A DNA stretch of 64,000 nt from the NCBI RefSeq assembly GCF_014202335.1, contig NZ_JACHGP010000006.1, forward strand, positions 124,001 to 188,000. The letters run 5' to 3'. Positions 54,985-62,821 of the stretch are shown in pieces. The DNA is from Mycobacterium sp. AZCC_0083. Its GTDB lineage: Bacteria; Actinomycetota; Actinomycetes; Mycobacteriales; Mycobacteriaceae. Numbering within the stretch: position 1 is the stretch's first letter; each line of letters opens with the position of its first letter. The notes below the pieces were generated by a model, which was given only the letters and a program-made list of their open reading frames with translations, ran no database searches and had not been told where the DNA came from. Position numbers and translations under genes: made by a program.

Positions 54985-55316
54985 GTCAGCTCCTAACTGA
55001 TCTTCTTCAAGTCTTTCGGCCTGCGCTGCTTCAGTTGTCAGACGCGCGAGGTCAGTAGCGACGACAGCGGCCGGAACGGCTGCAGCCAGGCGCCCTGCTC
55101 GGGCAGCGAATCAAGGCCAATCCGCGGTAACGGCTCCCTGAAGACACCAGGAATGTCTTCGAGGTCGACGAACTCCAAGGAATCGGACGCTAGTGCCCAA
55201 CTCGCGTGTTCGCGAAATCCGAGAACGTGCACGCCGACGCCGTCGCGGGCCAGTTCCTCGAGCGGCAGCCGGAACGCCTGCCCATCCGCGGACGCCACAT
55301 AGACGCTGGCCAGACC
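54985..55316. repeat. 332-bp direct repeat, right copy
   Basis: Partner of 51801-52132. Here the sequence is part of the intact NYN gene and its junction with mmpL3 copy B. Confidence 0.9.
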
Positions 55317-55739
55317 TTCGCGGTGGCGCAGCGCGATGTGGTCGAGCATGTCGCTGTCCACGTCGCTGTCGTCGTCGATCTTGGGTTTGGCGAAGACCGC
55401 GAAGCCGACGTTGCGCAGTGCCTCCACCCACGGGCGCACGACGTCGGCACTGCCCGAGGCGATGTTGGTGAAGACCGTGGCCTCCGGCTCGAGCGTGACC
55501 TGCGGATCCTCGTGGGCGCGGGCCGCGGACAGGTCGGCGGTTTGGGCCAGCAGCCAGCGGCCAAGCGCATCGAATCGGGGCCGGTGCGCTGCCGTCGGCC
55601 TGCCACCGAGAATGGAGCCGAGACCCATGTCGAGGTTGGGGGCGTCCCACACCAGAAGCACGCGTTGCGGCACCGCCACCGGCGGGGCGGGCGCTTCGGG
55701 GATCTCGCCAAGAGTGTCGATCTCTTCGGTCACGCTCAT
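55038..55739 (-). CDS. NYN-domain protein (Rv0207c-like)
   Basis: A 233-residue protein starting at ATG 55739, overlapping the trmB stop (ATGA). The NYN/PIN-like acidic residues are visible: VLLVWDAPNLDMGLG near residue 30, DSDVDSDMLDHIALRHREGL near residue 128 and VYVASADGQAFRLPLEEL near 147. NYN domains are predicted metal-dependent RNases. The gene always sits between trmB and mmpL3 in mycobacteria, and its 3' end is the part that was duplicated. The actual role is unknown; nuclease activity is a family inference. Confidence 0.85.
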   Translation of the reverse strand: MSVTEEIDTLGEIPEAPAPPVAVPQRVLLVWDAPNLDMGLGSILGGRPTAAHRPRFDALGRWLLAQTADLSAARAHEDPQVTLEPEATVFTNIASGSADVVRPWVEALRNVGFAVFAKPKIDDDSDVDSDMLDHIALRHREGLASVYVASADGQAFRLPLEELARDGVGVHVLGFREHASWALASDSLEFVDLEDIPGVFREPLPRIGLDSLPEQGAWLQPFRPLSSLLTSRV

Positions 55740-56500
55740 CGCGCCTTCTCCCAGAGGAATTCGGTGACGGCACTGCCGACGTTCTGGGCCTTCGCCTCGT
55801 ACTTCGTGACGGGGCGACTGACCGAGATCGGCACATGATCCGCGTCGAGGCCGACCCGGCGCAGTAGGGGCTCGGCATCGCCGACTTCGGCGATCTGTTC
55901 GGCATACCCGGCGTGATCGGTGGCGGCGTGCAGCACGCCGCCGGGCCGGAGCCGGTCGGCGATCAGCGCCACCGTCGACGACTGCAGCAGTCGGCGCTTG
56001 TGGTGGCGCGCCTTGGGCCACGGATCGGGGAAGAACACCCGCACGCCGGTCAGCGATCCCGGTGCCAGCATGTGTTCGAGGACGTCGATGCCATCGCCGC
56101 GGATCAGGCGGACGTTGGTCAGGCCCGCCCGGTCGACGCCGCTGAGCAGCTGCGCGAGGCCGCGCCGGTAGACCTCGACGGCCACGACGTCGAGGTCGGG
56201 TTCGGCGGCGGCCATCGCCAGTGTCGAGATTCCGGCACCGCAGCCGATCTCCAGAACGACGGGTGCCGACCTGCCGAACCACGCCTCGGTGTCCAACGTT
56301 CCGGTTGGCCTGCCGTCGGAGTCCCTCGGCTGCATGCCGAGGTCGGGCCAGCGACGTTCCCAGGTCTCCTGCTGGCCGCCCGAGAGCGCAGAGCGCCGAG
56401 ACCGGAAACTGGTGATGCGGGGATAGGGGTGCGCAGGGATCCCGGCCGCTTCAAGGGCGGCCTCCTCGCGCTGGGCATGCATCCGTCCATAGTCGCTCAT
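55736..56500 (-). CDS. trmB: tRNA (guanine-N7-)-methyltransferase TrmB
   Basis: A 254-residue enzyme (start ATG 56500; longer frames reach 56644 and overlap the divergent gene's promoter). The SAM site is VVLEIGCGAGISTLAMA near residue 83, followed by the TrmB signatures EVYRRGLAQLL, RVFFPDPWPKARHHKRRLLQ and LHAATDHAGYAEQI. It methylates G46 in the tRNA variable loop. The operon runs trmB - NYN gene - mmpL3 with ATGA overlap at the first junction. The N-terminus is uncertain because no strong ribosome site is visible. Confidence 0.93.
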   Translation of the reverse strand: MSDYGRMHAQREEAALEAAGIPAHPYPRITSFRSRRSALSGGQQETWERRWPDLGMQPRDSDGRPTGTLDTEAWFGRSAPVVLEIGCGAGISTLAMAAAEPDLDVVAVEVYRRGLAQLLSGVDRAGLTNVRLIRGDGIDVLEHMLAPGSLTGVRVFFPDPWPKARHHKRRLLQSSTVALIADRLRPGGVLHAATDHAGYAEQIAEVGDAEPLLRRVGLDADHVPISVSRPVTKYEAKAQNVGSAVTEFLWEKAR

Positions 56501-56637
56501 CAAGGCCGGTGGACTCGCATCGCGGTACGGATTGATACCCAACAGTTGCCTTCCATCGGCGGGGATCGGGTACCGCAAAATCTCCGCGCTTGACGACGTC
56601 GCCGAAATGCGACGATGGCCTGGGGGTGAACACCGTG

Positions 56638-57639
56638 ATGCCAAGTCCGTCAGCCGAGGTTCCCGGCGCCTTCGACGACTATCTGACGCGATTCGCTGAG
56701 GCCAGCGCGACGCCAGGATTGCCGCCGATCATCGGCCGTCTTCGGCGCCGGATCGGGGTTGCGGTGGTGGGCCGGGCCGGGGCGGGCCGCAACACCGTGG
56801 CCGCCGCGCTCCGGCACCACGGTGTCGCCGTCACTGCCGACCCCGCCACGGCAGAGGTCCAGGTACTGGTGATCGCCGAAGCACTCAAGCCAGAGGAATG
56901 GGCGATGGCGGCGGCAGGCCCGCCAACGCTCATCGTGCTGAACAAGGCCGACCTGACCGGGTCGCGCTCCGGCGGCGCGATACCGAAGGCCCACCGCAGG
57001 GCGGCTGACGTGCAACGGCGCACCGGGACACCGACCGTCGCCATGGTCGGCCTGTTGGCTGCGACAGGGGCGCTCGACGACGAACTCGTCGATGCGCTCC
57101 GGACGCTGGTCAGCACGCCAGCCGACCTCGGGTCCGTCGACGCCTTCACGCGTGGCGAGCACCCGGTAGGAGGCGACATGCGAACACGTCTGCTCGAGCG
57201 GCTGGACCGGTTCGGCATCGCGCACGCCGTGCTCGCACTGGCCCGCGGCGACGAACCGGCCACGCTGCCCGCACTCCTGCAGCGGCTGAGCAACGTCGAC
57301 GCCGTCCTTGGCGGGCTCCGCACGTGCACCGCCCCCGTCCGCTACCGGCGTCTTCGCGCGGCGTTGGCCGAAATACATTCCCTGGCAATCGAATTGGACG
57401 ACGAAGGGTTGTTCGGGCTGCTGAATTCCGAGGCAGCCGTGCTTGCGACGATGGCCGCGGCCGTCGACGTGGTCGAGGCCGACGGCATCCGGGTCGACCC
57501 GGGTGATCACCCCGACGCACACCACCGTCGCGCCCTGCAGTGGCGGCGCTACGGCGGCGGGCCCGTCAACGCGCTGCATCGCAGTTGCAGCGCGGACATC
57601 ACCCGTGGATCGCTGCGGCTGCTCGACGGCCGCCGGTGA
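56638..57639 (+). CDS. GTPase-like protein with altered P-loop (Rv0209-like)
   Basis: A 333-residue protein; ATG 56638 is 8 nt after gggggtga, a strong ribosome site. The P-loop region reads VVGRAGAGRNTV, where the usual Lys-Ser/Thr is Arg-Asn-Thr, and a guanine-specificity NKADL follows (IVLNKADLTG). Residues 180-333 are helical. It matches Rv0209 and is coupled to the next gene by GTGA overlap. Nucleotide binding is possible but weakened at the P-loop; function unknown. Confidence 0.8.
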   Translation: MPSPSAEVPGAFDDYLTRFAEASATPGLPPIIGRLRRRIGVAVVGRAGAGRNTVAAALRHHGVAVTADPATAEVQVLVIAEALKPEEWAMAAAGPPTLIVLNKADLTGSRSGGAIPKAHRRAADVQRRTGTPTVAMVGLLAATGALDDELVDALRTLVSTPADLGSVDAFTRGEHPVGGDMRTRLLERLDRFGIAHAVLALARGDEPATLPALLQRLSNVDAVLGGLRTCTAPVRYRRLRAALAEIHSLAIELDDEGLFGLLNSEAAVLATMAAAVDVVEADGIRVDPGDHPDAHHRRALQWRRYGGGPVNALHRSCSADITRGSLRLLDGRR

Positions 57640-58793
57640 GCGTCATCGCGGTGGTCGGATCGCCGTCGGCAGGCGTCTCCAGCCTCGCCGCGGCGCTCGC
57701 CGACCGCCTGCCCGACCACACCGTGGTCGAGGCTTCCCTGGCACCCGATGCGGTCGTCGTGGTCGCCTCGGCCGTCGCACCGCTGGCCGACTCCGACGTC
57801 GACCTGATCGAACGGGCGGCGGCGGGCACCGACCTGGTGATTGGGGCGGTTTCCAAGATCGACGCTCACAGAGGGTGGCGTGACGTGCAGGCCGCCGACC
57901 GCGCACTGCTGGCCCGCCGCGACGAGCGCTACCAGAAAGTGCCGTGGGTGGGGGTCGCCGCGGCGCCCGATCTCGGTGAGCCCGACGTGGACGAACTGGT
58001 CCGCACACTGGTCGCCCGCCTTGCCAAGCCGGATCGGCTGCCCCGTGCGCGTCAGGCGTCGAGATCGATGGACGCCATCGCCGTGCGGGGCGGAATCCAA
58101 CGGGCCCGCCTGACGCTGACCTACTTCGTGCGCAGGCGCTGCGCGGAGATCGGCGCCGACCTGCGGGCGGAGGCGGCGGAACTGCCGCGTGGCGGGGTGG
58201 CGCGGTTCGGTGACGGGGTGCGCGACGCGGTGGCCGACTTCGGTGCGGAGTTGGACGTCGTGATTGATGAAGCCGTCGACCGAGCCATCGGTGAGTTCGC
58301 GTTGACGCCACTCACGTTGACGCCACGCACGTTGACGCCAGCACGGGCCTCGGCCGGGCCGCCGCCGCAGTTGCCCCTGCCGCGACCATCGTCGCGTCGG
58401 CTGGAGACCCGGCTGATGTTGGTGCTCGGTGGCGGCTTCGGCCTGGGGGTGGCGCTGACGCTCGGCCGTCTGACAACTGCGCTGGGCCCCGGCTCGGACC
58501 TCATCGGTCTAGTCGTCGGTGGCGTGGTCGGATTGCTCCTGACGATCTGGGTGGTCGGCATCCGTGGCGTGTTGCACGACCGGGCGCTGATGGACAGGTG
58601 GGTCGGGGAGGTCATCGCCACGCTGCGCAGCGGTGGGGAGGAGACGGTCGCACGCCGGATGCTGGATGCCGAGATCGCGTTCACCGTCGAGTTGCGGGCG
58701 AATAACAGCGAGTTGCGGACGCACAATAGATGGCCCAGATCGACGGAGAATCACGGAAAACGGCGAAATTCGGCATCTGAATCGTTCCTGTGA
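57636..58793 (+). CDS. Membrane-anchored GTPase-like protein (Rv0210-like)
   Basis: A 385-residue partner of the previous gene, starting at GTG 57636 within its stop. The P-loop region is VVGSPSAGVSSLAAAL, lacking the catalytic Lys, and SKIDAHRGW takes the place of NKxD. Residues 125-215 form helices resembling dynamin-like stalks. A Thr/Pro linker with a small repeat (LTPLTLTPRTLTPA) precedes two transmembrane helices (about residues 265-310). The pair resembles the bacterial dynamin-like/YcjX-type tandem GTPases that act on membranes; this is a structural guess. The longer frame from 57540 lies inside the upstream gene. Confidence 0.75.
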   Translation: MSVIAVVGSPSAGVSSLAAALADRLPDHTVVEASLAPDAVVVVASAVAPLADSDVDLIERAAAGTDLVIGAVSKIDAHRGWRDVQAADRALLARRDERYQKVPWVGVAAAPDLGEPDVDELVRTLVARLAKPDRLPRARQASRSMDAIAVRGGIQRARLTLTYFVRRRCAEIGADLRAEAAELPRGGVARFGDGVRDAVADFGAELDVVIDEAVDRAIGEFALTPLTLTPRTLTPARASAGPPPQLPLPRPSSRRLETRLMLVLGGGFGLGVALTLGRLTTALGPGSDLIGLVVGGVVGLLLTIWVVGIRGVLHDRALMDRWVGEVIATLRSGGEETVARRMLDAEIAFTVELRANNSELRTHNRWPRSTENHGKRRNSASESFL

Positions 58794-58838
58794 GCGATCG
58801 GACATAGGCTCGATTCTCCGCGGGTATGTCACCCGCGT

Positions 58839-58851
58839 TAACCTCTAGTAA
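58839..58851 (+). promoter_or_regulatory. Leaderless-type promoter upstream of pckA
   Basis: TAACCT at 58839-58844, then 7 nt, then an ATG at 58852 that opens a two-codon ORF. The transcript start would fall on that ATG, 34 nt before pckA. Confidence 0.4.
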
Positions 58852-58889
58852 ATGCGATGACCGTGACCGCCAGCAGGAGAATTCGATGA
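58852..58889 (+). other. Two linked upstream mini-ORFs before pckA
   Basis: ATG CGA TGA at 58852-58860 overlaps, through ATGA, a second ORF at 58857-58889 ([10 protein letters not shown]), whose TGA in turn overlaps the pckA ATG (ATGA at 58886-58889). The second ORF spans the pckA ribosome site aggaga at 58875-58880. Such a chain could couple pckA translation to upstream initiation. Confidence 0.4.
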
Positions 58890-60712
58890 CTTCAGCGACC
58901 ATTCCGGGCCTGGATACGGCGCCGACCAAGCACGCGGGCCTCCTTGCCTGGGTTCAAGAGATTGCCGAGCTGACCCAGCCCGACCGGGTGGCGTTTGCCG
59001 ACGGCTCCGAGGAGGAGTACGAGCGGCTGACGACTCAGCTCGTCGAGGCGGCAACCTTCCAGCGCCTCAATCCCGAGAAGCAGCCGAACTCGTTCCTCGC
59101 GCTATCCGATCCGTCCGACGTCGCACGCGTCGAGTCGCGCACCTACATCTGTTCGGAGCGCGAGATCGACGCGGGCCCGACCAACAACTGGATGGATCCC
59201 GCCGAGATGCGGGGCCTCATGACCGACCTGTACCGCGGGTGCATGCGTGGCCGCACGCTGTGGGTGGTGCCCTTCTGCATGGGACCGCTCGACGCCGAGG
59301 ACCCCAAGCTCGGTGTCGAGATCACCGACTCCGAGTACGTCGTCGTCTCGATGCGGACCATGACCCGGATGGGCCAGGCGGCGCTGGACAAGATCGGCGA
59401 GGATGGCTTCTTCGTCAAGGCGCTGCATTCGCTCGGCGCGCCGCTGGAGTCCGGCCAGGCCGACGTGCCGTGGCCGTGCAACGACACGAAGTACATCACC
59501 CACTTCCCCGAGACCCGCGAGATCTGGAGCTACGGCTCCGGCTACGGCGGCAACGCGCTGCTCGGCAAGAAGTGCTACTCGCTGCGCATCGCGTCGGCGA
59601 TGGCCCACGACGAGGGCTGGCTCGCCGAGCACATGCTGATCCTCAAGCTGATCTCGCCGGAGAACAAGGCGTACTTCATCGCCGCAGCGTTCCCGTCGGC
59701 GTGCGGCAAGACCAACCTCGCGATGCTTCAGCCCACGATTCCGGGCTGGCGCGCCGAGACCGTCGGCGACGACATCGCCTGGATGCGCTTCGGCAAGGAC
59801 GGCCGGCTGTACGCCGTCAACCCCGAGTTCGGCTTCTTCGGCGTCGCGCCTGGCACCAACTGGAATTCCAACCCGAACGCGATGAAGACCATCGCGGCGG
59901 GCAACACCGTCTTCACCAACGTCGCCAAGACCGACGACGGCGACGTGTGGTGGGAGGGCCTCGAAGGCGACCCGGATCACCTGGTCGACTGGAAGGGCCA
60001 CGACTGGTACCGCGAATCGGAGGACAAGGCGGCGCACCCGAACTCGCGCTACTGCACCCCGATCTCGCAGTGTCCGACGCTGGCGCCCGAGTGGGACGAC
60101 CCGCAGGGCGTGCCGATCTCCGCGATCCTGTTCGGCGGCCGCCGCAAGACGACCGTTCCACTGATCACCCAAGCCCGCGACTGGCAGCACGGCGTCTTCA
60201 TCGGTGCCACGCTCGGCTCCGAGCAGACCGCCGCCGCTGAGGGCAAGGTTGGCACCATCCGGCGCGACCCGATGGCGATGCTGCCGTTCCTCGGCTACAA
60301 CGTCGGTGACTACTTCCAGCACTGGATCGACATCGGCAAGAACGCCGACGAGTCCAAGATGCCTGCGGTCTTCTTCGTCAACTGGTTCCGCCGTGGCGAC
60401 GACGGTCGCTTCCTGTGGCCGGGCTTCGGCGAGAACAGCCGGGTGCTGAAGTGGGCCATCGAGCGCATCGAGCACCAGGCAGATGGCAAGACCACGCCCA
60501 TCGGCATCGTGCCGACCGCCGCCGACCTGGACCTGTCCGGGCTCGACGTGCAGGCCGCCGACGTGGACGAGGCGCTCGCAGTGAACGCCGATGAGTGGCG
60601 CAAGGAACTGCCGCAGATCGAGGAGTGGTTCGAGTTCGTCGGTGAGAAGCTGCCGACCGGCATCAAGGACGAGTTCGACGCGCTCAAGACCAGGCTCGCC
60701 GAAGAGGCCTAA
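58886..60712 (+). CDS. pckA: Phosphoenolpyruvate carboxykinase (GTP)
   Basis: A 608-residue GTP-dependent PEPCK, close to the 606 residues of the M. tuberculosis enzyme. It converts oxaloacetate and GTP to phosphoenolpyruvate, the entry to gluconeogenesis. The hyper-reactive cysteine P-loop [12 protein letters not shown] is near residue 272, with the metal site in [13 protein letters not shown], the guanine-binding FFVNWFRR and the R-loop region near the N-terminus ([13 protein letters not shown]). ATG 58886 has aggaga 5 nt upstream. The enzyme is needed for growth on lipids in mycobacteria. Confidence 0.97.
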   Translation: MTSATIPGLDTAPTKHAGLLAWVQEIAELTQPDRVAFADGSEEEYERLTTQLVEAATFQRLNPEKQPNSFLALSDPSDVARVESRTYICSEREIDAGPTNNWMDPAEMRGLMTDLYRGCMRGRTLWVVPFCMGPLDAEDPKLGVEITDSEYVVVSMRTMTRMGQAALDKIGEDGFFVKALHSLGAPLESGQADVPWPCNDTKYITHFPETREIWSYGSGYGGNALLGKKCYSLRIASAMAHDEGWLAEHMLILKLISPENKAYFIAAAFPSACGKTNLAMLQPTIPGWRAETVGDDIAWMRFGKDGRLYAVNPEFGFFGVAPGTNWNSNPNAMKTIAAGNTVFTNVAKTDDGDVWWEGLEGDPDHLVDWKGHDWYRESEDKAAHPNSRYCTPISQCPTLAPEWDDPQGVPISAILFGGRRKTTVPLITQARDWQHGVFIGATLGSEQTAAAEGKVGTIRRDPMAMLPFLGYNVGDYFQHWIDIGKNADESKMPAVFFVNWFRRGDDGRFLWPGFGENSRVLKWAIERIEHQADGKTTPIGIVPTAADLDLSGLDVQAADVDEALAVNADEWRKELPQIEEWFEFVGEKLPTGIKDEFDALKTRLAEEA

Positions 60713-60742
60713 AGCCCGAGCTACGGCTCGCCAGGATGCGTA

Positions 60743-61981
60743 TCAGTGGCCGGTGTCGAATTCGATGGGCAGCGTGACTGGGCCGCTCATCCCGGTCAAT
60801 GGTTTCCAAGGGGCGGGTCCGGTGCGTCGCGCGTTCGGCATGCGCCGTGTGATGACGGTCAACGCCTCGACGAGTTCGGCTCTGGCGAGGTGTGATCCGA
60901 GACAGTAGTGCACGCCGCCGCCGAAGGTCAGCATCGCAGACGGGGCATCGCGGGTGATGTCGAGGCGACCGGGATCGTCGTATATGGCGGGGTCGCGGTT
61001 GGCGGCGGCCGCGTTGACGATGGTGAGTGTGCCCGCCGGAATCGTGACCCCACCCAGTTCGACGTCGACCGCCGCGGTGCGGAAGGTCGCGGCGGCCACC
61101 GGGGAATGGCGCATGATCTCCTCGACCGCCTTCGGTGCGAGTTCTGGATGCTCGACCAGCAGCTCCCATTGGTCGGGGTGGTCGCACAAGGTATATATGG
61201 CGGCAGCCAGTTGGTTTCGCGTGGTGTCGGTGCCTGCCATTAGTAGGCCGGCGGCGAGCATGAGCAGTTCGTCATGCGTCAATCGGTCGCCGTCGTCTTC
61301 GGCGCGGATCAAGTCGGAGATCAGGTCGTCGGTGAGGGCGTTGCGCCGCTCGGCGATCATGTCGTCGAGGTAGGCGTCGACAGCGCTCCACGACCGCAGG
61401 ATGTCGGCCTGGTCCTGGGCGGCAGTCCAGCTGAACGTCTTCATCATGTCGTCGGTCCAGTCGGAGAACAGCTTCCAATCCCGGCGGTCCGTGCCGAGCA
61501 GCGCGCAGATGATGGGGATCGGATACTGCCGTGCGACGTCGTCGACGATGTCGCAGTTTCCGGTGGCGGTGAGTGGTGCCACCAGTTCGTCGATGACCGC
61601 CGCGATGGTGGTGCACAGACGTGCGGCGGCGCGGGGGGCGAACGCCTTGGATACGAGTCGGCGGAGCCGGTGGTGTTCGGCGCCGTCGATGCACAGCAGA
61701 CTGTTGACCACCCGATCCCACAGCGGGCCGGAGGTGATGCCCTGTGCGGCAAGGCTGAACCCCTGCGGCGGGCAGAATCGCGGATCGCGCAGCACGGCGT
61801 GGACCAGAGCGTAGGTAAGCAGCTCGGGACCGTGTGGCCCAAGCGCGATCGGCGCTAGTTCCCGCGCCTGCCTGAAGATCTCGTGCGCCTCCTCGGGATC
61901 TTGGACGAGCGAGTAGTCGATGGAAGGCAGGCCGGCGTCGAACACGCTCGGCGGGCCTGGTCGGTCGAGTTCGATGGTCAT
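60743..61981 (-). CDS. Cytochrome P450
   Basis: A 412-residue soluble bacterial P450 starting at ATG 61981 with gaggag upstream. The I-helix oxygen-activation motif is LLMAGTDTTRNQL near residue 242, the ExxR in EEIMRHSPVA, and the heme-binding loop FGGGVHYCLGSHLARAE with Cys about residue 360. The B-helix and substrate loops are variable, so the CYP family and substrate cannot be given. No ferredoxin gene is adjacent. It occupies the place of Rv0212c/Rv0213c in the conserved order. A perfect 16-bp palindrome lies 65 nt upstream of its start. Confidence 0.9.
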   Translation of the reverse strand: MTIELDRPGPPSVFDAGLPSIDYSLVQDPEEAHEIFRQARELAPIALGPHGPELLTYALVHAVLRDPRFCPPQGFSLAAQGITSGPLWDRVVNSLLCIDGAEHHRLRRLVSKAFAPRAAARLCTTIAAVIDELVAPLTATGNCDIVDDVARQYPIPIICALLGTDRRDWKLFSDWTDDMMKTFSWTAAQDQADILRSWSAVDAYLDDMIAERRNALTDDLISDLIRAEDDGDRLTHDELLMLAAGLLMAGTDTTRNQLAAAIYTLCDHPDQWELLVEHPELAPKAVEEIMRHSPVAAATFRTAAVDVELGGVTIPAGTLTIVNAAAANRDPAIYDDPGRLDITRDAPSAMLTFGGGVHYCLGSHLARAELVEALTVITRRMPNARRTGPAPWKPLTGMSGPVTLPIEFDTGH

Positions 61982-62046
61982 CGGGGGCTCCTCGCAGGGC
62001 GATCGACTATCTAGAAGAGCATCGAGCGGTTACGGGGAGCGGCCTA

Positions 62047-62062
62047 GAGTAGTCGACTACTC
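62047..62062. promoter_or_regulatory. 16-bp perfect palindrome upstream of the P450 gene
   Basis: GAGTAGTCGACTACTC, 66-81 nt before the P450 start and overlapping the stop of the cyclase remnant. A related half-site (CGACTATC) lies at 62003-62010. It may be a repressor operator for the P450 gene. Confidence 0.45.
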
Positions 62063-62671
62063 GAGTTCGGCGCGGGCCTCATCGATCTGGTCGATGGCAT
62101 ACGTGGCCATGGCGGCCGGCGTCATCACTGCGCCTACCTGTGCCAAGGATTCGTAGCCGTCGTCGCCGAGCACTTCGCGAAGATGCCGGATCGCAGCGGC
62201 GAGCTCCGGGTAGGCGAGTTGCGTGAACGTCGTGGTCGCGAACCTGCTCATTGTGGCCGCGGGCTCAGCACGCGCGAGCCGGTCCAAGAGTGCAGTGAGC
62301 ACGGCCAAGGCGGTGGGCAGTAGGGAGAAGTTGCCGCAGTCGTAGTAGCTGCGGACCGCAAGGGTCACGTAATCGAGCGCGGCGTCGGTGTCGTCGCGGT
62401 TGGTGGCGAGTCTGGTCAGGTTCACCGCGATGTGCGATGCGATCTGACGATTGCCGCTGTCCCGCGCCATCATCAGCGCCCGTCGGAGGGCTTCGTATGC
62501 TGCCGCGGGCTCGACGTCGGAACGGGCCCAGCCGTACGCGAAGAGCGCAGCGAGCGCCGCCCGCATCGACTGAGCGTGTGCTTCCCACCGCCGGGTCGAT
62601 CCTTCGATGTCGGTGAACAGAAACGTGACGACGCCCGACGGTTTGACCGGTTCGTCCGCCCGCATATCCAT
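62057..62671 (-). pseudogene. Cyclase/ATPase-type large regulator with a huge in-frame internal deletion
   Basis: The 204-codon frame begins with the class III cyclase start VVTFLFTDIEGSTRRWE and AHAQSMRAALA, then at about residue 42 jumps to the extreme C-terminus of the same protein type (FAYGWARSDVEPAAAYEALR, RQIASHIAVNLTRLA, HLREVLGDDGYESLAQ). Full-length mycobacterial members (cyclase + AAA ATPase + TPR) have about 1050-1100 residues, so roughly 850 are gone. The junction at about 62545 keeps frame. A small product may still be made but lacks the cyclase core and ATPase. Confidence 0.7.
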
Positions 62672-62782
62672 CGAGCACCACTCCCGCACTTCCCAGGGAC
62701 TTCCCGGCGATGTCATGGTATGGCCTGTGACCTCGCCACACGATCGGTTTCGCGGTGGTCCCTGGCCACTTATCGGACCCAC

Positions 62783-62796
62783 TTGACACCTGTCAA
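62783..62796. promoter_or_regulatory. Inverted repeat in the fadD4 promoter
   Basis: TTGACA-CC-TGTCAA, perfect 6-bp arms, 26 nt before the ATG. The left arm is also a consensus -35 hexamer, although 20 nt from the -10 candidate is long. It could be a regulator site for fatty-acid or sterol control. Confidence 0.4.
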
Positions 62797-62808
62797 CTTG
62801 GCTCGTCG

Positions 62809-62821
62809 TAAAGTGCTGCCC
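62809..62821 (+). promoter_or_regulatory. Leaderless-type promoter for fadD4
   Basis: TAAAGT at 62809-62814, then 7 nt, then ATG at 62822. Confidence 0.5.
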
